64,000 nt of DNA from Tumebacillus avium (lineage in GTDB: Bacteria; Bacillota; Bacilli; Tumebacillales; Tumebacillaceae). The notes under the pieces are model-generated. The model saw only the letters and a list, made by a program, of their open reading frames with translations, was not told the DNA's origin and ran no database searches. This document shows, one piece after another, positions 7,141-15,890 of the stretch (the first letter of the stretch is position 1; each line of letters begins with the position of its first letter). Position numbers and translations under genes: made by a program. The stretch covers positions 94,501-158,500 of the forward strand of contig NZ_CP021434.1 of assembly GCF_002162355.1 (NCBI RefSeq), in the 5' to 3' direction.

Positions 7141-7281
7141 ATGCATTTGCTGAGTGATGAGTACCTTGTTGAAGCCTACACCAATGCAGTGAAGCAGAAG
7201 TTGGACAGACAGTTTATCGACCTGTTATACAAGGAAGTCCAGGCACGGGGTCTTACAGTCTCTGTCAGCATCGCTTCGTAA
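7141..7281 (+). CDS. sda: Sporulation histidine kinase inhibitor Sda
   Basis: 46-residue protein, the same length as B. subtilis Sda, with the hairpin-helix pattern LSDEYLVEAY ... LDRQFIDLLYKEVQ. Sda binds sporulation sensor kinases such as KinA and blocks phosphate flow to Spo0A when replication is unfinished or damaged. GAGGTGA lies 6 nt before the ATG. The upstream DnaA-box cluster and a good promoter reproduce the known regulatory logic, in which active DnaA drives sda. It is flanked by a terminator and stands alone as a monocistronic unit. Confidence 0.9.
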   Translation: MHLLSDEYLVEAYTNAVKQKLDRQFIDLLYKEVQARGLTVSVSIAS

Positions 7282-7322
7282 CCTACCGTTCCCCAGAATG
7301 TTCGACAGAGCATTATCTTGAT

Positions 7323-7360
7323 TGAGAAGGCCTGTTCTACCGGGGAACGGGCCTTTCTCA
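7323..7360. terminator. Terminator between sda and the methyltransferase gene
   Basis: GAGAAGGCCTGTTC pairing with GAACGGGCCTTTCTC around a 7-nt loop. It lies between convergent genes and may serve both, although the T-tract is short. Confidence 0.6.
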
Positions 7361-7373
7361 TGAACTTTTCCGG

Positions 7374-8408
7374 TTACAGCTCTTCTTCTTTCATTAAATA
7401 CAACGTCAGCTCTTCACGGTTATGGAACAGTTGCTTGGCTTTGAGCAGCACCAGCTGCGGCTCGAGGTTCTCCAGCGTTTCTCTGACCGTCTGAAACGGC
7501 TTCTTGTGCATCAGCTTGACCGTGATCACCGCCACCCCGCCCGTCTCTAAGGCGGGTAACAGTTCGGCCACCAGCTTGCTCATCTGCTTCGGGCTCCAGC
7601 TCATGTCGCACACAAGCAGATCGAACGCCCCTTCTGCAAAAACAACGTCCCCCGCGTTCTTTTGCAGGATGGTGAGGTTGGGATGTCCGGACAGGGATGG
7701 GTGCAGCGCACCCGGATCGACGGCGGTCACTTGCAAGTCCCGCTCCAAGAGCAGCGAAGTCCAGCCGCCCGGCGCGGCCCCGATATCAAGCGCGCTGCGG
7801 AACTGGGAGAGGTCGAGATGGAACCTTTCTTCCGCTTCCAAGAGCTTAAACTTGGCGCGCGATACCTGCTCCTCTTCTTTGCGGTACCGCACCATTCCCC
7901 CGTTCCAATCGGATAGATTTTCATAAGGCGTGGAGATTCCGAAATAGCACGTGCCGTCCGTCAAGTACACGGAGATGATCTTGTCGGCGCCGCGGACAAC
8001 CGGCTCCACGCTTTGTTCTTGTTCCAAGATCGGGTCGAGCGCGTCTTTCACGCCAAACGGCGTGTAGGCAAACTTGACCTCTTTGACTTTGCGGGCCTGC
8101 ACCGCCACCTTTTCGCCGGCCGCAAAAGGGCGCAGCTCCTGCATGAACTGAATCAGGCGCATCAGATCGTCTGCCGTCTTGCCCAGCGGCAGTTCATGCT
8201 GCACAGGCTGAATGTGGCGCAGGAAGATCGGCTCGTGTTCGAGCAGCGCTGCGGTCACCTCTTCGGCCGGGGCCGGCGCATCGATCAGAAACACTTCGCC
8301 CGCTTCGAGATAACGGAATTTAACGCCCGGAAACAGGCGGCGAATCTCTTCTTGTGCGTACTGGGCAAAACCAAAATTAGCTGATCCGATAAAACGAGAT
8401 GAAGTCAT
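7374..8408 (-). CDS. FtsJ/RlmM-like SAM-dependent rRNA methyltransferase
   Basis: About 344 residues. The N-terminal half (to about 195) resembles the THUMP-containing region of RlmM (23S rRNA C2498 2'-O-methyltransferase), and the C-terminal half is an RrmJ/FtsJ Rossmann fold: ALDIGAAPGGWTSLLL (SAM-binding motif I), VTAVDPG, DLLVCDMSW (Asp of the K-D-K-E tetrad) and VITVKLM (Lys). These support a 2'-O-methyltransferase acting on a structured RNA, probably rRNA. The ATG at 8408 has GGAGG 5 nt upstream and is preferred to an in-frame start at 8420. It forms a separate unit between sda and a PIN-like gene. Confidence 0.8.
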   Translation of the reverse strand: MTSSRFIGSANFGFAQYAQEEIRRLFPGVKFRYLEAGEVFLIDAPAPAEEVTAALLEHEPIFLRHIQPVQHELPLGKTADDLMRLIQFMQELRPFAAGEKVAVQARKVKEVKFAYTPFGVKDALDPILEQEQSVEPVVRGADKIISVYLTDGTCYFGISTPYENLSDWNGGMVRYRKEEEQVSRAKFKLLEAEERFHLDLSQFRSALDIGAAPGGWTSLLLERDLQVTAVDPGALHPSLSGHPNLTILQKNAGDVVFAEGAFDLLVCDMSWSPKQMSKLVAELLPALETGGVAVITVKLMHKKPFQTVRETLENLEPQLVLLKAKQLFHNREELTLYLMKEEEL

Positions 8409-8554
8409 AAGTTCCTCCAAACGAACATTCTGCTGTTGCTCTTCTATGTATTCTTCTCAGTATAGCAAACAACATGTGACTTTTTCCTTATAAAAATGGT
8501 TGCAGAGAGCGGCATCGTCCGATATGCTTTTTTTATTAAAGGAGTTGGGGTTAG

Positions 8555-9241
8555 ATGCAGCGTTTTGTAGTTGAACCGATCTTATTTGCAATGTTTGGCG
8601 AACTGTTATTTCCGACGGAGCCAATCGAATATATCATCCCCTACTCGACCGTCATGGAACTGTATGATTTGCGGGAGAGCGAGGAAGTCATCTCCGATCC
8701 GCGGGAAAACGAGCGCGTCAAAGCCAATTTGGAGAAGATCATCCAATTCTTTGAGCAGCCGTTTGTGTCCAAGAAGCTCGACAAGTCCCTGCGCGTGCCG
8801 TGGCAGAAGAGCCGTCCGATTCTCTTTAATGAGAACGTGACCTTCACCGTCGTCAACGCCTTGGACAATGCCGAATACGGCGAAGGATTTGACCCGGTGG
8901 AAACGGAGCTCATCTTGTTGGCCCGACGGGAAAATGTCCCCTTGATCACCGACCAGCTGCAGTTTCAGCAGCGCATCGTGGAAACGCGCATCGGGATCAC
9001 GGTGATCGACGTCGCCGATTTTGGCTTTCTTGTCGATGATCAGTTGGTTGAAGAGCTGGAGATGTTCGAAGAGGACACCGTGCTGGAACAAGCGCCCGTC
9101 AACTCGTTAGAAGCGCAGGAAGGCGCCTTGAGCGCCGCCGAAGAGCGTGCTGTCAACTCGAAGTCCAACAAGATGCTGCCATGGGTGATCGGCGGATTTG
9201 GCTTGATTTTGGTGCTGTTTGTCTTCAGTTTCTTTCAGTGA
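8555..9241 (+). CDS. Tail-anchored PIN-like domain protein of unknown function
   Basis: 228 residues: a globular N-terminal region (about 1-170), an acidic/serine-rich linker (175-205) and a single C-terminal membrane helix (PWVIGGFGLILVLFVFSFF). The part DPVETELILLARRENVPLITDQLQF, followed by GITVIDVADF, looks like the second half of a PIN-type nuclease fold, where a late Asp contributes to metal binding. Early acidic residues are less clear, so catalysis is uncertain. Similar proteins in Paenibacillus-type genomes have been labelled ADP-heptose synthase, which nothing in this sequence supports. A terminator overlaps its 3' end. Confidence 0.6.
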   Translation: MQRFVVEPILFAMFGELLFPTEPIEYIIPYSTVMELYDLRESEEVISDPRENERVKANLEKIIQFFEQPFVSKKLDKSLRVPWQKSRPILFNENVTFTVVNALDNAEYGEGFDPVETELILLARRENVPLITDQLQFQQRIVETRIGITVIDVADFGFLVDDQLVEELEMFEEDTVLEQAPVNSLEAQEGALSAAEERAVNSKSNKMLPWVIGGFGLILVLFVFSFFQ

Positions 9242-9282
9242 AAAAGCTCTGCACACATTTCTCGTGTGACAGAGCTTTTTTT
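9241..9282 (+). terminator. Terminator after the PIN-like gene
   Basis: AAAAAGCTCTG-CACAC-(loop)-GTGTG-A-CAGAGCTTTTTTT starts at the stop codon; a long stem with a seven-base T-run. Confidence 0.9.
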
Positions 9283-9301
9283 GTGGAATGCTGTAGAAGT
9301 G

Positions 9302-9330
9302 TTGCCACATAGATTTCACTACGGTACAAT
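9302..9330 (+). promoter_or_regulatory. hpt promoter
   Basis: TTGCCA at 9302-9307 and TACAAT at 9325-9330 with 17-nt spacing, 45 nt before the hpt ATG. Confidence 0.7.
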
Positions 9331-9374
9331 TAGCCAAAATACAGTAACCTTCGCAAAACAGGAGGCCAAACCCC

Positions 9375-9908
9375 ATGGCAAAGACTCGTGACCGCATCCT
9401 CTTCAGCCGTGAAGCGATCCAAACCCGGGTCGCCGAACTCGGCACGCAATTGTCCCAAGATTATAAGGACGGCGAGGTCGTCGTCATTTCCCTTCTGCGC
9501 GGGAGCTTCGTGTTCACCGCCGACCTGGTGCGGGAGATCACCGTTCCGGTCAACGTGGACTTCATGACCACGTCCAGTTACGGCCACGGCGAGCACAGCA
9601 CCGGGCGCGTGGAGATCGTCACCGACATCCGCACCGACATCGCCGGCAAAGACGTGCTGGTCTGCGATGACATTCTCGACACCGGCATCACCATGCGTGG
9701 CGTGCTCGACCACTTGGCTGCCAAGAATCCCAAGAGCCTGAAGACCTGCACCTTCCTCGACAAGCCGTCCCGCCGTCTGGTGGACGTGCCGCTCGACTAC
9801 ACCGGCTTTACGATCGAAGACCTGTTTGTGGCCGGCTACGGCCTCAACCTGGGCGATTATGCCCGCAACCTGCCGTACATCTTCGTCCGCGAAACGGTGG
9901 AAGACTAG
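9375..9908 (+). CDS. hpt: Hypoxanthine phosphoribosyltransferase
   Basis: 177 residues, the usual bacterial size. The PRPP-binding motif VLVCDDILDTGITM is at about residues 95-108, a flexible-loop/base region with FMTTSSYG at about 56-63, and the C-terminal YGLNLGDYARNLPYI segment contacts the purine. It salvages hypoxanthine (and often guanine) to IMP (GMP) using PRPP. AGGAGG precedes the ATG by about 9 nt. The gene has its own promoter and terminator and is not next to tilS-ftsH, its usual neighbours in B. subtilis. Confidence 0.92.
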   Translation: MAKTRDRILFSREAIQTRVAELGTQLSQDYKDGEVVVISLLRGSFVFTADLVREITVPVNVDFMTTSSYGHGEHSTGRVEIVTDIRTDIAGKDVLVCDDILDTGITMRGVLDHLAAKNPKSLKTCTFLDKPSRRLVDVPLDYTGFTIEDLFVAGYGLNLGDYARNLPYIFVRETVED

Positions 9909-9923
9909 CAGGCAGAACATACA

Positions 9924-9963
9924 AAGAAGCCCGATCCCCTTATTGAGGGATCGGGCTTTTTTG
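9924..9963. terminator. Bidirectional terminator after hpt
   Basis: AAGCCCGATCCC / GGGATCGGGCTT stem with A-rich and T-rich flanks, between convergent genes. Confidence 0.9.
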
Positions 9964-9964
9964 A

Positions 9965-10174
9965 TCAGATCTTGTGCTTTTTCGTCGGAAGGGGTTCGAC
10001 CAGATCGCGGTACTCGTGTCCCGCCGGCATGCGGTCGAGTTCAAAGTCCTCTTGCTCTGCGCGGGTCGTGCCGTCGATCGCGTCACCCGACAGGAAGTCG
10101 TTCTTCATGTTTTCATGCGTCAGAGGCTTGTGCAGGTTGCCAAGACGATCCCGATAGGTCTCGCGTTGTGTCAT
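9965..10174 (-). CDS. Small hydrophilic protein of unknown function
   Basis: 69 residues, highly charged, without membrane segments or cysteines. It begins MTQRETYRDRLGNLHKPLTHEN and has a DEYRDL-like tail with KKHKI at the C-terminus. A good ribosome-binding site (GGGGGAA, 7 nt) supports translation. It lies downstream of the lytic transglycosylase gene on the same strand and may be part of that transcript. I do not recognise the family. Confidence 0.55.
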   Translation of the reverse strand: MTQRETYRDRLGNLHKPLTHENMKNDFLSGDAIDGTTRAEQEDFELDRMPAGHEYRDLVEPLPTKKHKI

Positions 10175-10228
10175 CAGCCATTCCCCCTTTCGCGTTTAGT
10201 GTCCGTTCTCGCCAAAGGGGGCATACGA

Positions 10229-10819
10229 TCAAAAATCTGGATAGAGCTCCTGATACTTTTCGTAGGAAAAGCTGACGCGCTGTATGTAATGCCTGGTCTC
10301 TCCGACCGGGATCTTCTCCGAAGTCGCGAGCGTTCCGTCCCAGACGCCTTCTTTCATCCAGCGGGAGACGCGCCCTTGCCCGGCGTTGTAAGCGGCGATG
10401 GCAGCCGCCTGATTGCCGTCAAACTGCTTGAGCAGATAGGCGACATACCACGAGCCCATGCGGATGTTCGTCTCCGGATCGGACAGGTCCTCGGTGCCGC
10501 TGTAAGGAATGTCGCTTTCCCGCGCGATCCAGTCGGCCGTCTCCGGCATCAACTGCATCAGGCCGACCGCACCTACTTTGGAGACGTTTTCGGCGCGGAA
10601 TTTGCTTTCCACACGGATGATTGCGGCGACGAGCAGCGGGTCGATCCGATTGTATTCGGCCGCCTCACGGATCGTCGCTTCGTGGTGGATCGGGTAGATA
10701 AAACGCCAAAACCAGTCGCTGCCGACGGCAAGCACGATCAGCAAGATCAGGCCGAGAATGACGGCGACTTTGCGTTTGGCTTGGGGCGTGAGTACCCAGG
10801 AGATGCGGGGCCAGATCAC
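10229..10819 (-). CDS. Membrane-anchored lytic transglycosylase (SLT domain)
   Basis: 196 residues: an N-terminal signal anchor (about 17-40) followed by a soluble lytic transglycosylase domain with the catalytic Glu in IIRVESKF, then VGLMQLMPETADW and AIAAYNAGQGRV, the three classic SLT motifs. It cleaves the MurNAc-GlcNAc bond with formation of 1,6-anhydroMurNAc on the outside of the membrane. The GTG start overlaps the coaE stop by 4 nt (GTGA), so translation is coupled. The same coaE-slt order is found in Bacillus genomes (ytcJ-region type), supporting membership in the polA-mutM-ytaF-coaE block. Confidence 0.88.
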   Translation of the reverse strand: MIWPRISWVLTPQAKRKVAVILGLILLIVLAVGSDWFWRFIYPIHHEATIREAAEYNRIDPLLVAAIIRVESKFRAENVSKVGAVGLMQLMPETADWIARESDIPYSGTEDLSDPETNIRMGSWYVAYLLKQFDGNQAAAIAAYNAGQGRVSRWMKEGVWDGTLATSEKIPVGETRHYIQRVSFSYEKYQELYPDF

Positions 10820-11433
10820 CTCGCCGACCTCTCCCGTTGGAGGCGGGTCAATTCGGCCCAGACCTCCTGCACCTGCCGCTGTGTTTCCTCGATCGTGCCC
10901 CGGTTGTCGATCAGGAAGTCGGCGTAGCGCTTTTTCTCCTCAATCGGCATCTGTGCGGCGATGCGTTTTTCCGCCGCTTCTGCCGACAGCTCGTCCCGTT
11001 TCAGAAGACGCGCATATTGCGTCTCCCGATCTACATAGACAACAACTGTCTTTTCCACCTCTTGATAGATCCCCGTCTCGATCAACAGCGGGATATCCCA
11101 GATGATGATCGCCCGACTGTCGCGGGCGAGTGTTGCTCGTGTCTGTTCATCGCGCGCCTCGCGGACGCGCGGGTGCACGATGGCATTGAGTTTCAGCCTG
11201 TTTTCTTCATTTCCGAAAACCAGCGACCCAAGCTTGGCGCGGTCCAGTTCGCCGTTTGGCAACAGCACCTCTTTGCCAAAATGATCGACGATCTCTTGGA
11301 ACGCCTGCTGGCCGGGCTGCTGGACCTCGCGCACGATCTTATCTGCATCGACGATGACGGCTCCTGCGTCCGCGAACATCTTCGAAACGGTGCTTTTTCC
11401 TGTTGCTATCGAGCCGGTCAGACCTACGATCAT
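10816..11433 (-). CDS. coaE: Dephospho-CoA kinase
   Basis: 205 residues with the Walker A motif GLTGSIATGKST at residues 4-15, then VDADKIVREV and a helical CoA-binding region. It phosphorylates the 3'-hydroxyl of dephospho-CoA to complete coenzyme A synthesis. Ribosome-binding site AGGAGG lies 6 nt before the ATG. It follows ytaF by 20 nt and overlaps the transglycosylase gene, in the conserved polA-mutM-ytaF-coaE order. Confidence 0.93.
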   Translation of the reverse strand: MIVGLTGSIATGKSTVSKMFADAGAVIVDADKIVREVQQPGQQAFQEIVDHFGKEVLLPNGELDRAKLGSLVFGNEENRLKLNAIVHPRVREARDEQTRATLARDSRAIIIWDIPLLIETGIYQEVEKTVVVYVDRETQYARLLKRDELSAEAAEKRIAAQMPIEEKKRYADFLIDNRGTIEETQRQVQEVWAELTRLQRERSAR

Positions 11434-11453
11434 AGAGAGCCTCCTGTCACCGC

Positions 11454-12131
11454 TTAAAAGAATTTCGAAATGCCGATCAAGATCAGCATGACGCCTGGGA
11501 TATAGACCATCTTGCGCAGCAGGCGCGCATCTGCAAAGCGCATGCCGACCCGCAGTCCCGTATAGATGAACACCAGGTTCATCACGGCGATCGTCAGCGC
11601 TGTCGAAATGGAATGAAATCCGATCAGGCTCGCCCCGACACCCGCTCCAAAGCCGTCCATCGACAAAGCAAAGCCAAGGATCAAGCCTTCCTTGACCGAG
11701 ATGTCGCCGGAGCGGTCAACGTCTGCAGATGACGGCGTGCGCAGGATCTGAATGACCAGACCGATCTTTTTCAGTTCCACGTGCAAAACGGTCTTGTGTT
11801 CTTCTTCTGCCGGCTGGAGGGACGCTTCCTGCGTCTGCTCCTCAGCTACCGGGTCCTTTTCCTTCTGGGTCAAAATGTTATAGATCGCAAAACTGCCGAC
11901 GCCAATCAAGATGACCGCCCCAAACGTTTTGGCAAAGGAGGGGGTCAAATACATCGAAAGCACGTCGCCAAGCTGCATCGCAACCAAGATCATCGTCGCC
12001 GAACAGAGCGTAACGACAAGCAGGGACCACAGAGGAAAGCGGATTTTGCGGAGTCCGTAAGTCAAGCCTACGCCGAAGCCGTCGAGTGAGACAGCAAACG
12101 CAAGCACCAGCAGGGAAAAATAGTGAAGCAC
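11454..12131 (-). CDS. ytaF: Sporulation membrane protein YtaF
   Basis: 225 residues with six predicted membrane helices in two similar halves (AFAVSLDGFGVGLTYG and GFALSMDGFGAGVGASLIG), separated by a charged cytoplasmic loop (about 100-150). This is the MntP-like arrangement in which paired Asp residues in helices 1 and 4 form a possible cation path. In B. subtilis ytaF is a sigma-E sporulation gene of unknown biochemical role. Start is GTG with GGGAGGAG 6 nt upstream. It sits between mutM and coaE as in Bacillus. Confidence 0.9.
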   Translation of the reverse strand: MLHYFSLLVLAFAVSLDGFGVGLTYGLRKIRFPLWSLLVVTLCSATMILVAMQLGDVLSMYLTPSFAKTFGAVILIGVGSFAIYNILTQKEKDPVAEEQTQEASLQPAEEEHKTVLHVELKKIGLVIQILRTPSSADVDRSGDISVKEGLILGFALSMDGFGAGVGASLIGFHSISTALTIAVMNLVFIYTGLRVGMRFADARLLRKMVYIPGVMLILIGISKFF

Positions 12132-12195
12132 GCTTGACTCCTCCTTCCCTCAATCTGCCAACATGATATGCGCAGGAGGGAAAAAGGGTGTTCAC

Positions 12196-13032
12196 CTACT
12201 TGTCCAGCGGCTGACACGACGGGCAGAAGTGCGTGCCCCGCCCGCCGATGCGGGTCTTGGCGATCTCCGTGCCGCAGTTGGGGCACGGGTTGTCTTCATG
12301 GCCGTAGACTTTGAGGAGATGCTGCATGCCGCCCTCTTGTCCGTAGCCGTTTACGTATGACTTCACCGAGGAGCCGCCGAGCTCCACCGACTGGGCGAGG
12401 ACCGCGACGATCGCCGCATGCAAACGTTCGATCTGTTCGCTTTGCAGGTCGGGTCCGCTCGCTTCCGGGTGGATGCCCGATTGAAAGAGCACCTCATCTA
12501 CATAGATATTGCCAAGCCCGGCCACAAATGTCTGATCGAGCAGCAAAACTTTGATCTTGCCGCTCCGGCGGTTTTTCAGCGCCGTCTGCAGGACGTCTGC
12601 GGTAAACGATTCGGCCAGCGGCTCCGGGCCAAGCGAGGCCAGTCCGGGCAGCAAGGCGTATTCGCCGCGCGGAAGCAGATCCATCGTGCCGAACTGGCGC
12701 ACGTCTTTGTAGCGCAGTTCCGTGCCATCGGTGAAATGGAAGATGACGTGCGTGTGCTTCTCCATCGGCTCGTCCGAGCGGTAGATGCCATAGCGGCCTT
12801 CCATGCGCAGGTGCGAGACCAGCGTGTACGGCCCGATGCCAAGCAGCAGGTATTTGCCGCGGCGCTCCACCGCGTCGATGGTGTGGCCTTGCAGCATGAG
12901 GGCGAACTGCTGCACATCATCGGGCATCCGAATGATGCGCGGCAGGCTCACCGTCACATGATCGATCGTTTTGCCGAGGACCAGCGCTTCCAGCCCCCGG
13001 CGGACGGTCTCAACCTCCGGCAATTCCGGCAT
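12196..13032 (-). CDS. mutM: Formamidopyrimidine-DNA glycosylase
   Basis: 278 residues. The N-terminal PELPEVE contains the catalytic Pro (Schiff base) and Glu. A central GLGNIYVDE helix-two-turn-helix segment and a C-terminal zinc finger (CPNCG ... CPSCQ) complete the family pattern. It removes 8-oxoguanine and ring-opened purines and cleaves the strand at the abasic site. The start ATG follows AAAGGA. The gene lies about 100 nt after polA, and that gap contains short repeated GCTTGCA-type motifs but no terminator. Confidence 0.95.
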   Translation of the reverse strand: MPELPEVETVRRGLEALVLGKTIDHVTVSLPRIIRMPDDVQQFALMLQGHTIDAVERRGKYLLLGIGPYTLVSHLRMEGRYGIYRSDEPMEKHTHVIFHFTDGTELRYKDVRQFGTMDLLPRGEYALLPGLASLGPEPLAESFTADVLQTALKNRRSGKIKVLLLDQTFVAGLGNIYVDEVLFQSGIHPEASGPDLQSEQIERLHAAIVAVLAQSVELGGSSVKSYVNGYGQEGGMQHLLKVYGHEDNPCPNCGTEIAKTRIGGRGTHFCPSCQPLDK

Positions 13033-13133
13033 GAGGCTTCATCCTTTCTCTTGCTGACTTATGCTCATGCAGCCCGGCACGCTTGCAGTTCGCTTGCAAG
13101 CTCTTGCGGCCGCATTGCTTGTTGTCGATGCTG

Positions 13134-15797
13134 TTACTTTGCTTCGTACCAGGTATCGCCGACGTTGATGTCCGCTTTGAGCGGAACGGAGAGCACTGTG
13201 ACATGCTCCATCTCTTGGCGGACGAGGCCTTTGAGCTGCTCGATTTCATCGGGCGGGCACTCAAAGATCAATTCATCGTGCACCTGCAGGAGCATTCTGG
13301 CGCGCAGCTTCTGCTCTTTCATCGCTTCGTGGATGCTGACCATCGCTTTTTTGATGATATCGGCAGCGGTGCCTTGGATCGGCGTGTTCATCGCCGTGCG
13401 CTCGGCAAAGCTGCGGATGTTAAAGTTGGATGCTTTGATATCCGGCAGATGGCGCTTGCGCCCGAGCAGCGTGGTGACATACTCGTCGCGGCGGGCCTGC
13501 TCGACGACATCTTCCATATAACGCTTCACGCCGGGGAATTTCGCAAAATAGCTCTCGATAAATGCCCCCGCCTGCTTGCGCGGAATGTTCAGGTTCTGGG
13601 ACAAGCCAAAATCAGAAATCCCGTACACGATCCCAAAGTTAACCGCTTTCGCCGCCCGGCGCATGTTCGAATCCACCTCTTCCGGCGACACTTCAAACAC
13701 TTGCGTCGCGGTGCGGGTGTGGATGTCCTCATCATGCACAAACGCATCGATCATGTTCTCATCGCCCGAGATGTGCGCGAGAATCCGCAGCTCGATCTGC
13801 GAATAGTCGGCCGCGAGGATCTTCCACTCCGGATCGGTCGGCACAAAAACATGGCGCAGACGACGCCCTTCTTCTGTGCGGATCGGGATGTTCTGCAGGT
13901 TCGGCTCGGTGGACGACAGACGGCCCGTCGCCGTCAGCGCCTGGTTGAACTGCGTGTGCACGCGGAAGAGGTCCCCCGCCTGGCGCGCCGCATTCAACAG
14001 CCCTTCCACATAAGTGGATTGCAGCTTGCCCAATTGGCGGAAGTCGAGAATCTTCTGCACGACCGGCGAGTGCTCGGCCAATTTTTCCAGCACATCGGCC
14101 GATGTGGAATAGCCGGTCTTGGTCTTCTTCGATGCCGGCAGCCCCATTTTGTCAAACAGCACTTCGCCAAGCTGCTTCGGGGAATTGAGGTTGAACTCCA
14201 GCCCGGCCAGCTCGAAGATTTCCTTTTGCAACGCTTCGATGCGCTCTTTCAAGTTCTCCCCAATCTCTTTGAGCTCCTCTGTGTCGATGCGCACGCCGGA
14301 CGCTTCCATATCGGCCAGCACAAACGACAGAGGCAGTTCGAGATCGCGGTACAACGGCATCAAGTCGCTCGTCTCCAGCGCCACTTCGAGCAGCTCTTTC
14401 AAATGCGCATTGGCCGCTGCGACGGAGCCTGCCAGCTTGGCGCGCTCTTCGACGGAGACTTCGACCTTTTTCTTCGCCGTGCCTTTCGGGAGCGGCTCGA
14501 TTCTCCAGCCGATGTGATGCTCGATCACATCAAACAGGTCGGGTGTGCCGTCAGACGGCGACAGCAGATAGGAGCCGAGCAGAGAGCAGAACACGTTGCA
14601 GTCCAGCTCGATCCGTTGGGTCTTCAGCGCCGCGCAGACCGCCTTCACATCATAAAAGACCTTGCTCTTACCCCCATCTTGCAACAGCGCCACCACTTCA
14701 TTGGGCAGCATGCCGTCGAACGGCATGTACCAGGCGGCGTCTTTGGTCGCCAAAGCCAGCCCGTGGATCTCGCCGAGCTGATAGTTCCCTTCCAAGTCGA
14801 GGTACAGCCCGACCGTCTCCGGCAGGATGTCGATGATGCTGCGGAGTTCATCTGCGCCGATGATCTGCGTGACCACCACTTCATGCAGCGGTGCAGCCGG
14901 CTCTGCTGCCGACTCCGATTCGGTGCCGCCTTGCGGGAGTCGATCGAGCAGCGACTTAAATTCCAGCGCTTTGAAGATCTCGCGCACTTTCCCCGCATCA
15001 TAGGATTCGAAACGATAGGACTCAAAATCGATGTCGAGCGGAATTTCACGGTTGATCGTCGCGAGTTGCTTGGACATGCGTGCGGAATCGGCATGCTCAC
15101 GCAGCTTTTCCTGCAGCTTTTTGCCCGGCGCTTCGTCCGCATGTTCAAGCACTTCTTCGACGCTCGGGAACTGAGCCAGCAGTTTCAGCGCCGTCTTCTC
15201 CCCCACACCCGGGATGCCCGGGATGTTGTCTGACGTATCGCCCATCAGGCCTTTCAAGTCGATGATCTGCTGCGGAGTCAGGCCGTAGCGCTCCGCAATC
15301 TCTTTTTCCGTGTATTTCTCTGTCTCGGAGATGCCTTTGCGGGTCAGCATCGTCGTCACATGATCGGAGACAAGCTGCAACAAATCTTTGTCCCCGGTGA
15401 CGACCAGCGACTCATAGCCTTGTGCTTCCGCTTCTTTGGTGATCGTGCCGATGATGTCGTCCGCTTCATGGCCTTCGACTTCTACATAAGGAATGTCGAA
15501 GCTGTCCAAAATCGAGCGCACGATCGGGAACTGCTCGCGCAGTTCGCCCGGCGTCTTCTCACGCGTTCCTTTATACTCTGCATAGATCTCTTGGCGTACG
15601 GTGGCCTTGCCTTTATCAAACGCCACCATTAGGTGCGTCGGCTGCTCGTCCTGCAAGAGACGCAGGAGCATCGTGGTAAAACCATACGCTGCGTTCGTAT
15701 ACTGCCCTTTGCTGTTCGACAGCGGCGGCAGTGCAAAAAAAGCCCGGTATGTAATGGAGTTCCCGTCAATGAGAACTAATTTCTTTTTATCGGTCAT
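13134..15797 (-). CDS. polA: DNA polymerase I
   Basis: 887 residues. Order: 5' nuclease domain (about 1-290, with LVLIDGNSITYRAFFAL and GHEADDIIGT), a 3'-5' exonuclease-like domain (about 300-470), and the polymerase domain with motif A DYSQIELRILAH, motif B RRAAKAVNFGIVYG and motif C LLQVHDELIFE. The exonuclease domain keeps D-x-E (YLDLEGN) and a later Asp (VFYDVKA) but has Asn in the Y-x-x-x-D position (AAANAHLKEL), so proofreading is probably lost, as in Bacillus Pol I. The ATG at 15797 follows GAGGTGGAG and replaces a longer in-frame start at 15863. A TACAAT box lies at 15832-15837. It fills gaps and removes primers. Confidence 0.95.
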   Translation of the reverse strand: MTDKKKLVLIDGNSITYRAFFALPPLSNSKGQYTNAAYGFTTMLLRLLQDEQPTHLMVAFDKGKATVRQEIYAEYKGTREKTPGELREQFPIVRSILDSFDIPYVEVEGHEADDIIGTITKEAEAQGYESLVVTGDKDLLQLVSDHVTTMLTRKGISETEKYTEKEIAERYGLTPQQIIDLKGLMGDTSDNIPGIPGVGEKTALKLLAQFPSVEEVLEHADEAPGKKLQEKLREHADSARMSKQLATINREIPLDIDFESYRFESYDAGKVREIFKALEFKSLLDRLPQGGTESESAAEPAAPLHEVVVTQIIGADELRSIIDILPETVGLYLDLEGNYQLGEIHGLALATKDAAWYMPFDGMLPNEVVALLQDGGKSKVFYDVKAVCAALKTQRIELDCNVFCSLLGSYLLSPSDGTPDLFDVIEHHIGWRIEPLPKGTAKKKVEVSVEERAKLAGSVAAANAHLKELLEVALETSDLMPLYRDLELPLSFVLADMEASGVRIDTEELKEIGENLKERIEALQKEIFELAGLEFNLNSPKQLGEVLFDKMGLPASKKTKTGYSTSADVLEKLAEHSPVVQKILDFRQLGKLQSTYVEGLLNAARQAGDLFRVHTQFNQALTATGRLSSTEPNLQNIPIRTEEGRRLRHVFVPTDPEWKILAADYSQIELRILAHISGDENMIDAFVHDEDIHTRTATQVFEVSPEEVDSNMRRAAKAVNFGIVYGISDFGLSQNLNIPRKQAGAFIESYFAKFPGVKRYMEDVVEQARRDEYVTTLLGRKRHLPDIKASNFNIRSFAERTAMNTPIQGTAADIIKKAMVSIHEAMKEQKLRARMLLQVHDELIFECPPDEIEQLKGLVRQEMEHVTVLSVPLKADINVGDTWYEAK

Positions 15798-15850
15798 GTC
15801 TCCACCTCGTAGAAAGGTATGTGCTTCGTTTATTGTAGCATAATGAAAAG

Positions 15851-15879
15851 TAAAAAAGCACACCCGAAGGTGTGCTTCT
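15851..15879 (-). terminator. Terminator after the opp operon
   Basis: GAAGCACACC-TTC-GGGTGTGCTTTTTTAC on the minus strand, about 12 nt beyond the oppF stop and just upstream of the polA promoter. Confidence 0.88.
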
Positions 15880-15890
15880 TAGAACGGATC

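Noticed and set aside
12163..12360. Short plus-strand reading frame beside mutM
   Set aside because: Overlaps the mutM zinc finger on the opposite strand and has no conserved motif.
13083..15233. Plus-strand frame of 716 codons opposite polA
   Set aside because: Complete overlap with the intact polA gene; sequence composition of a shadow frame.
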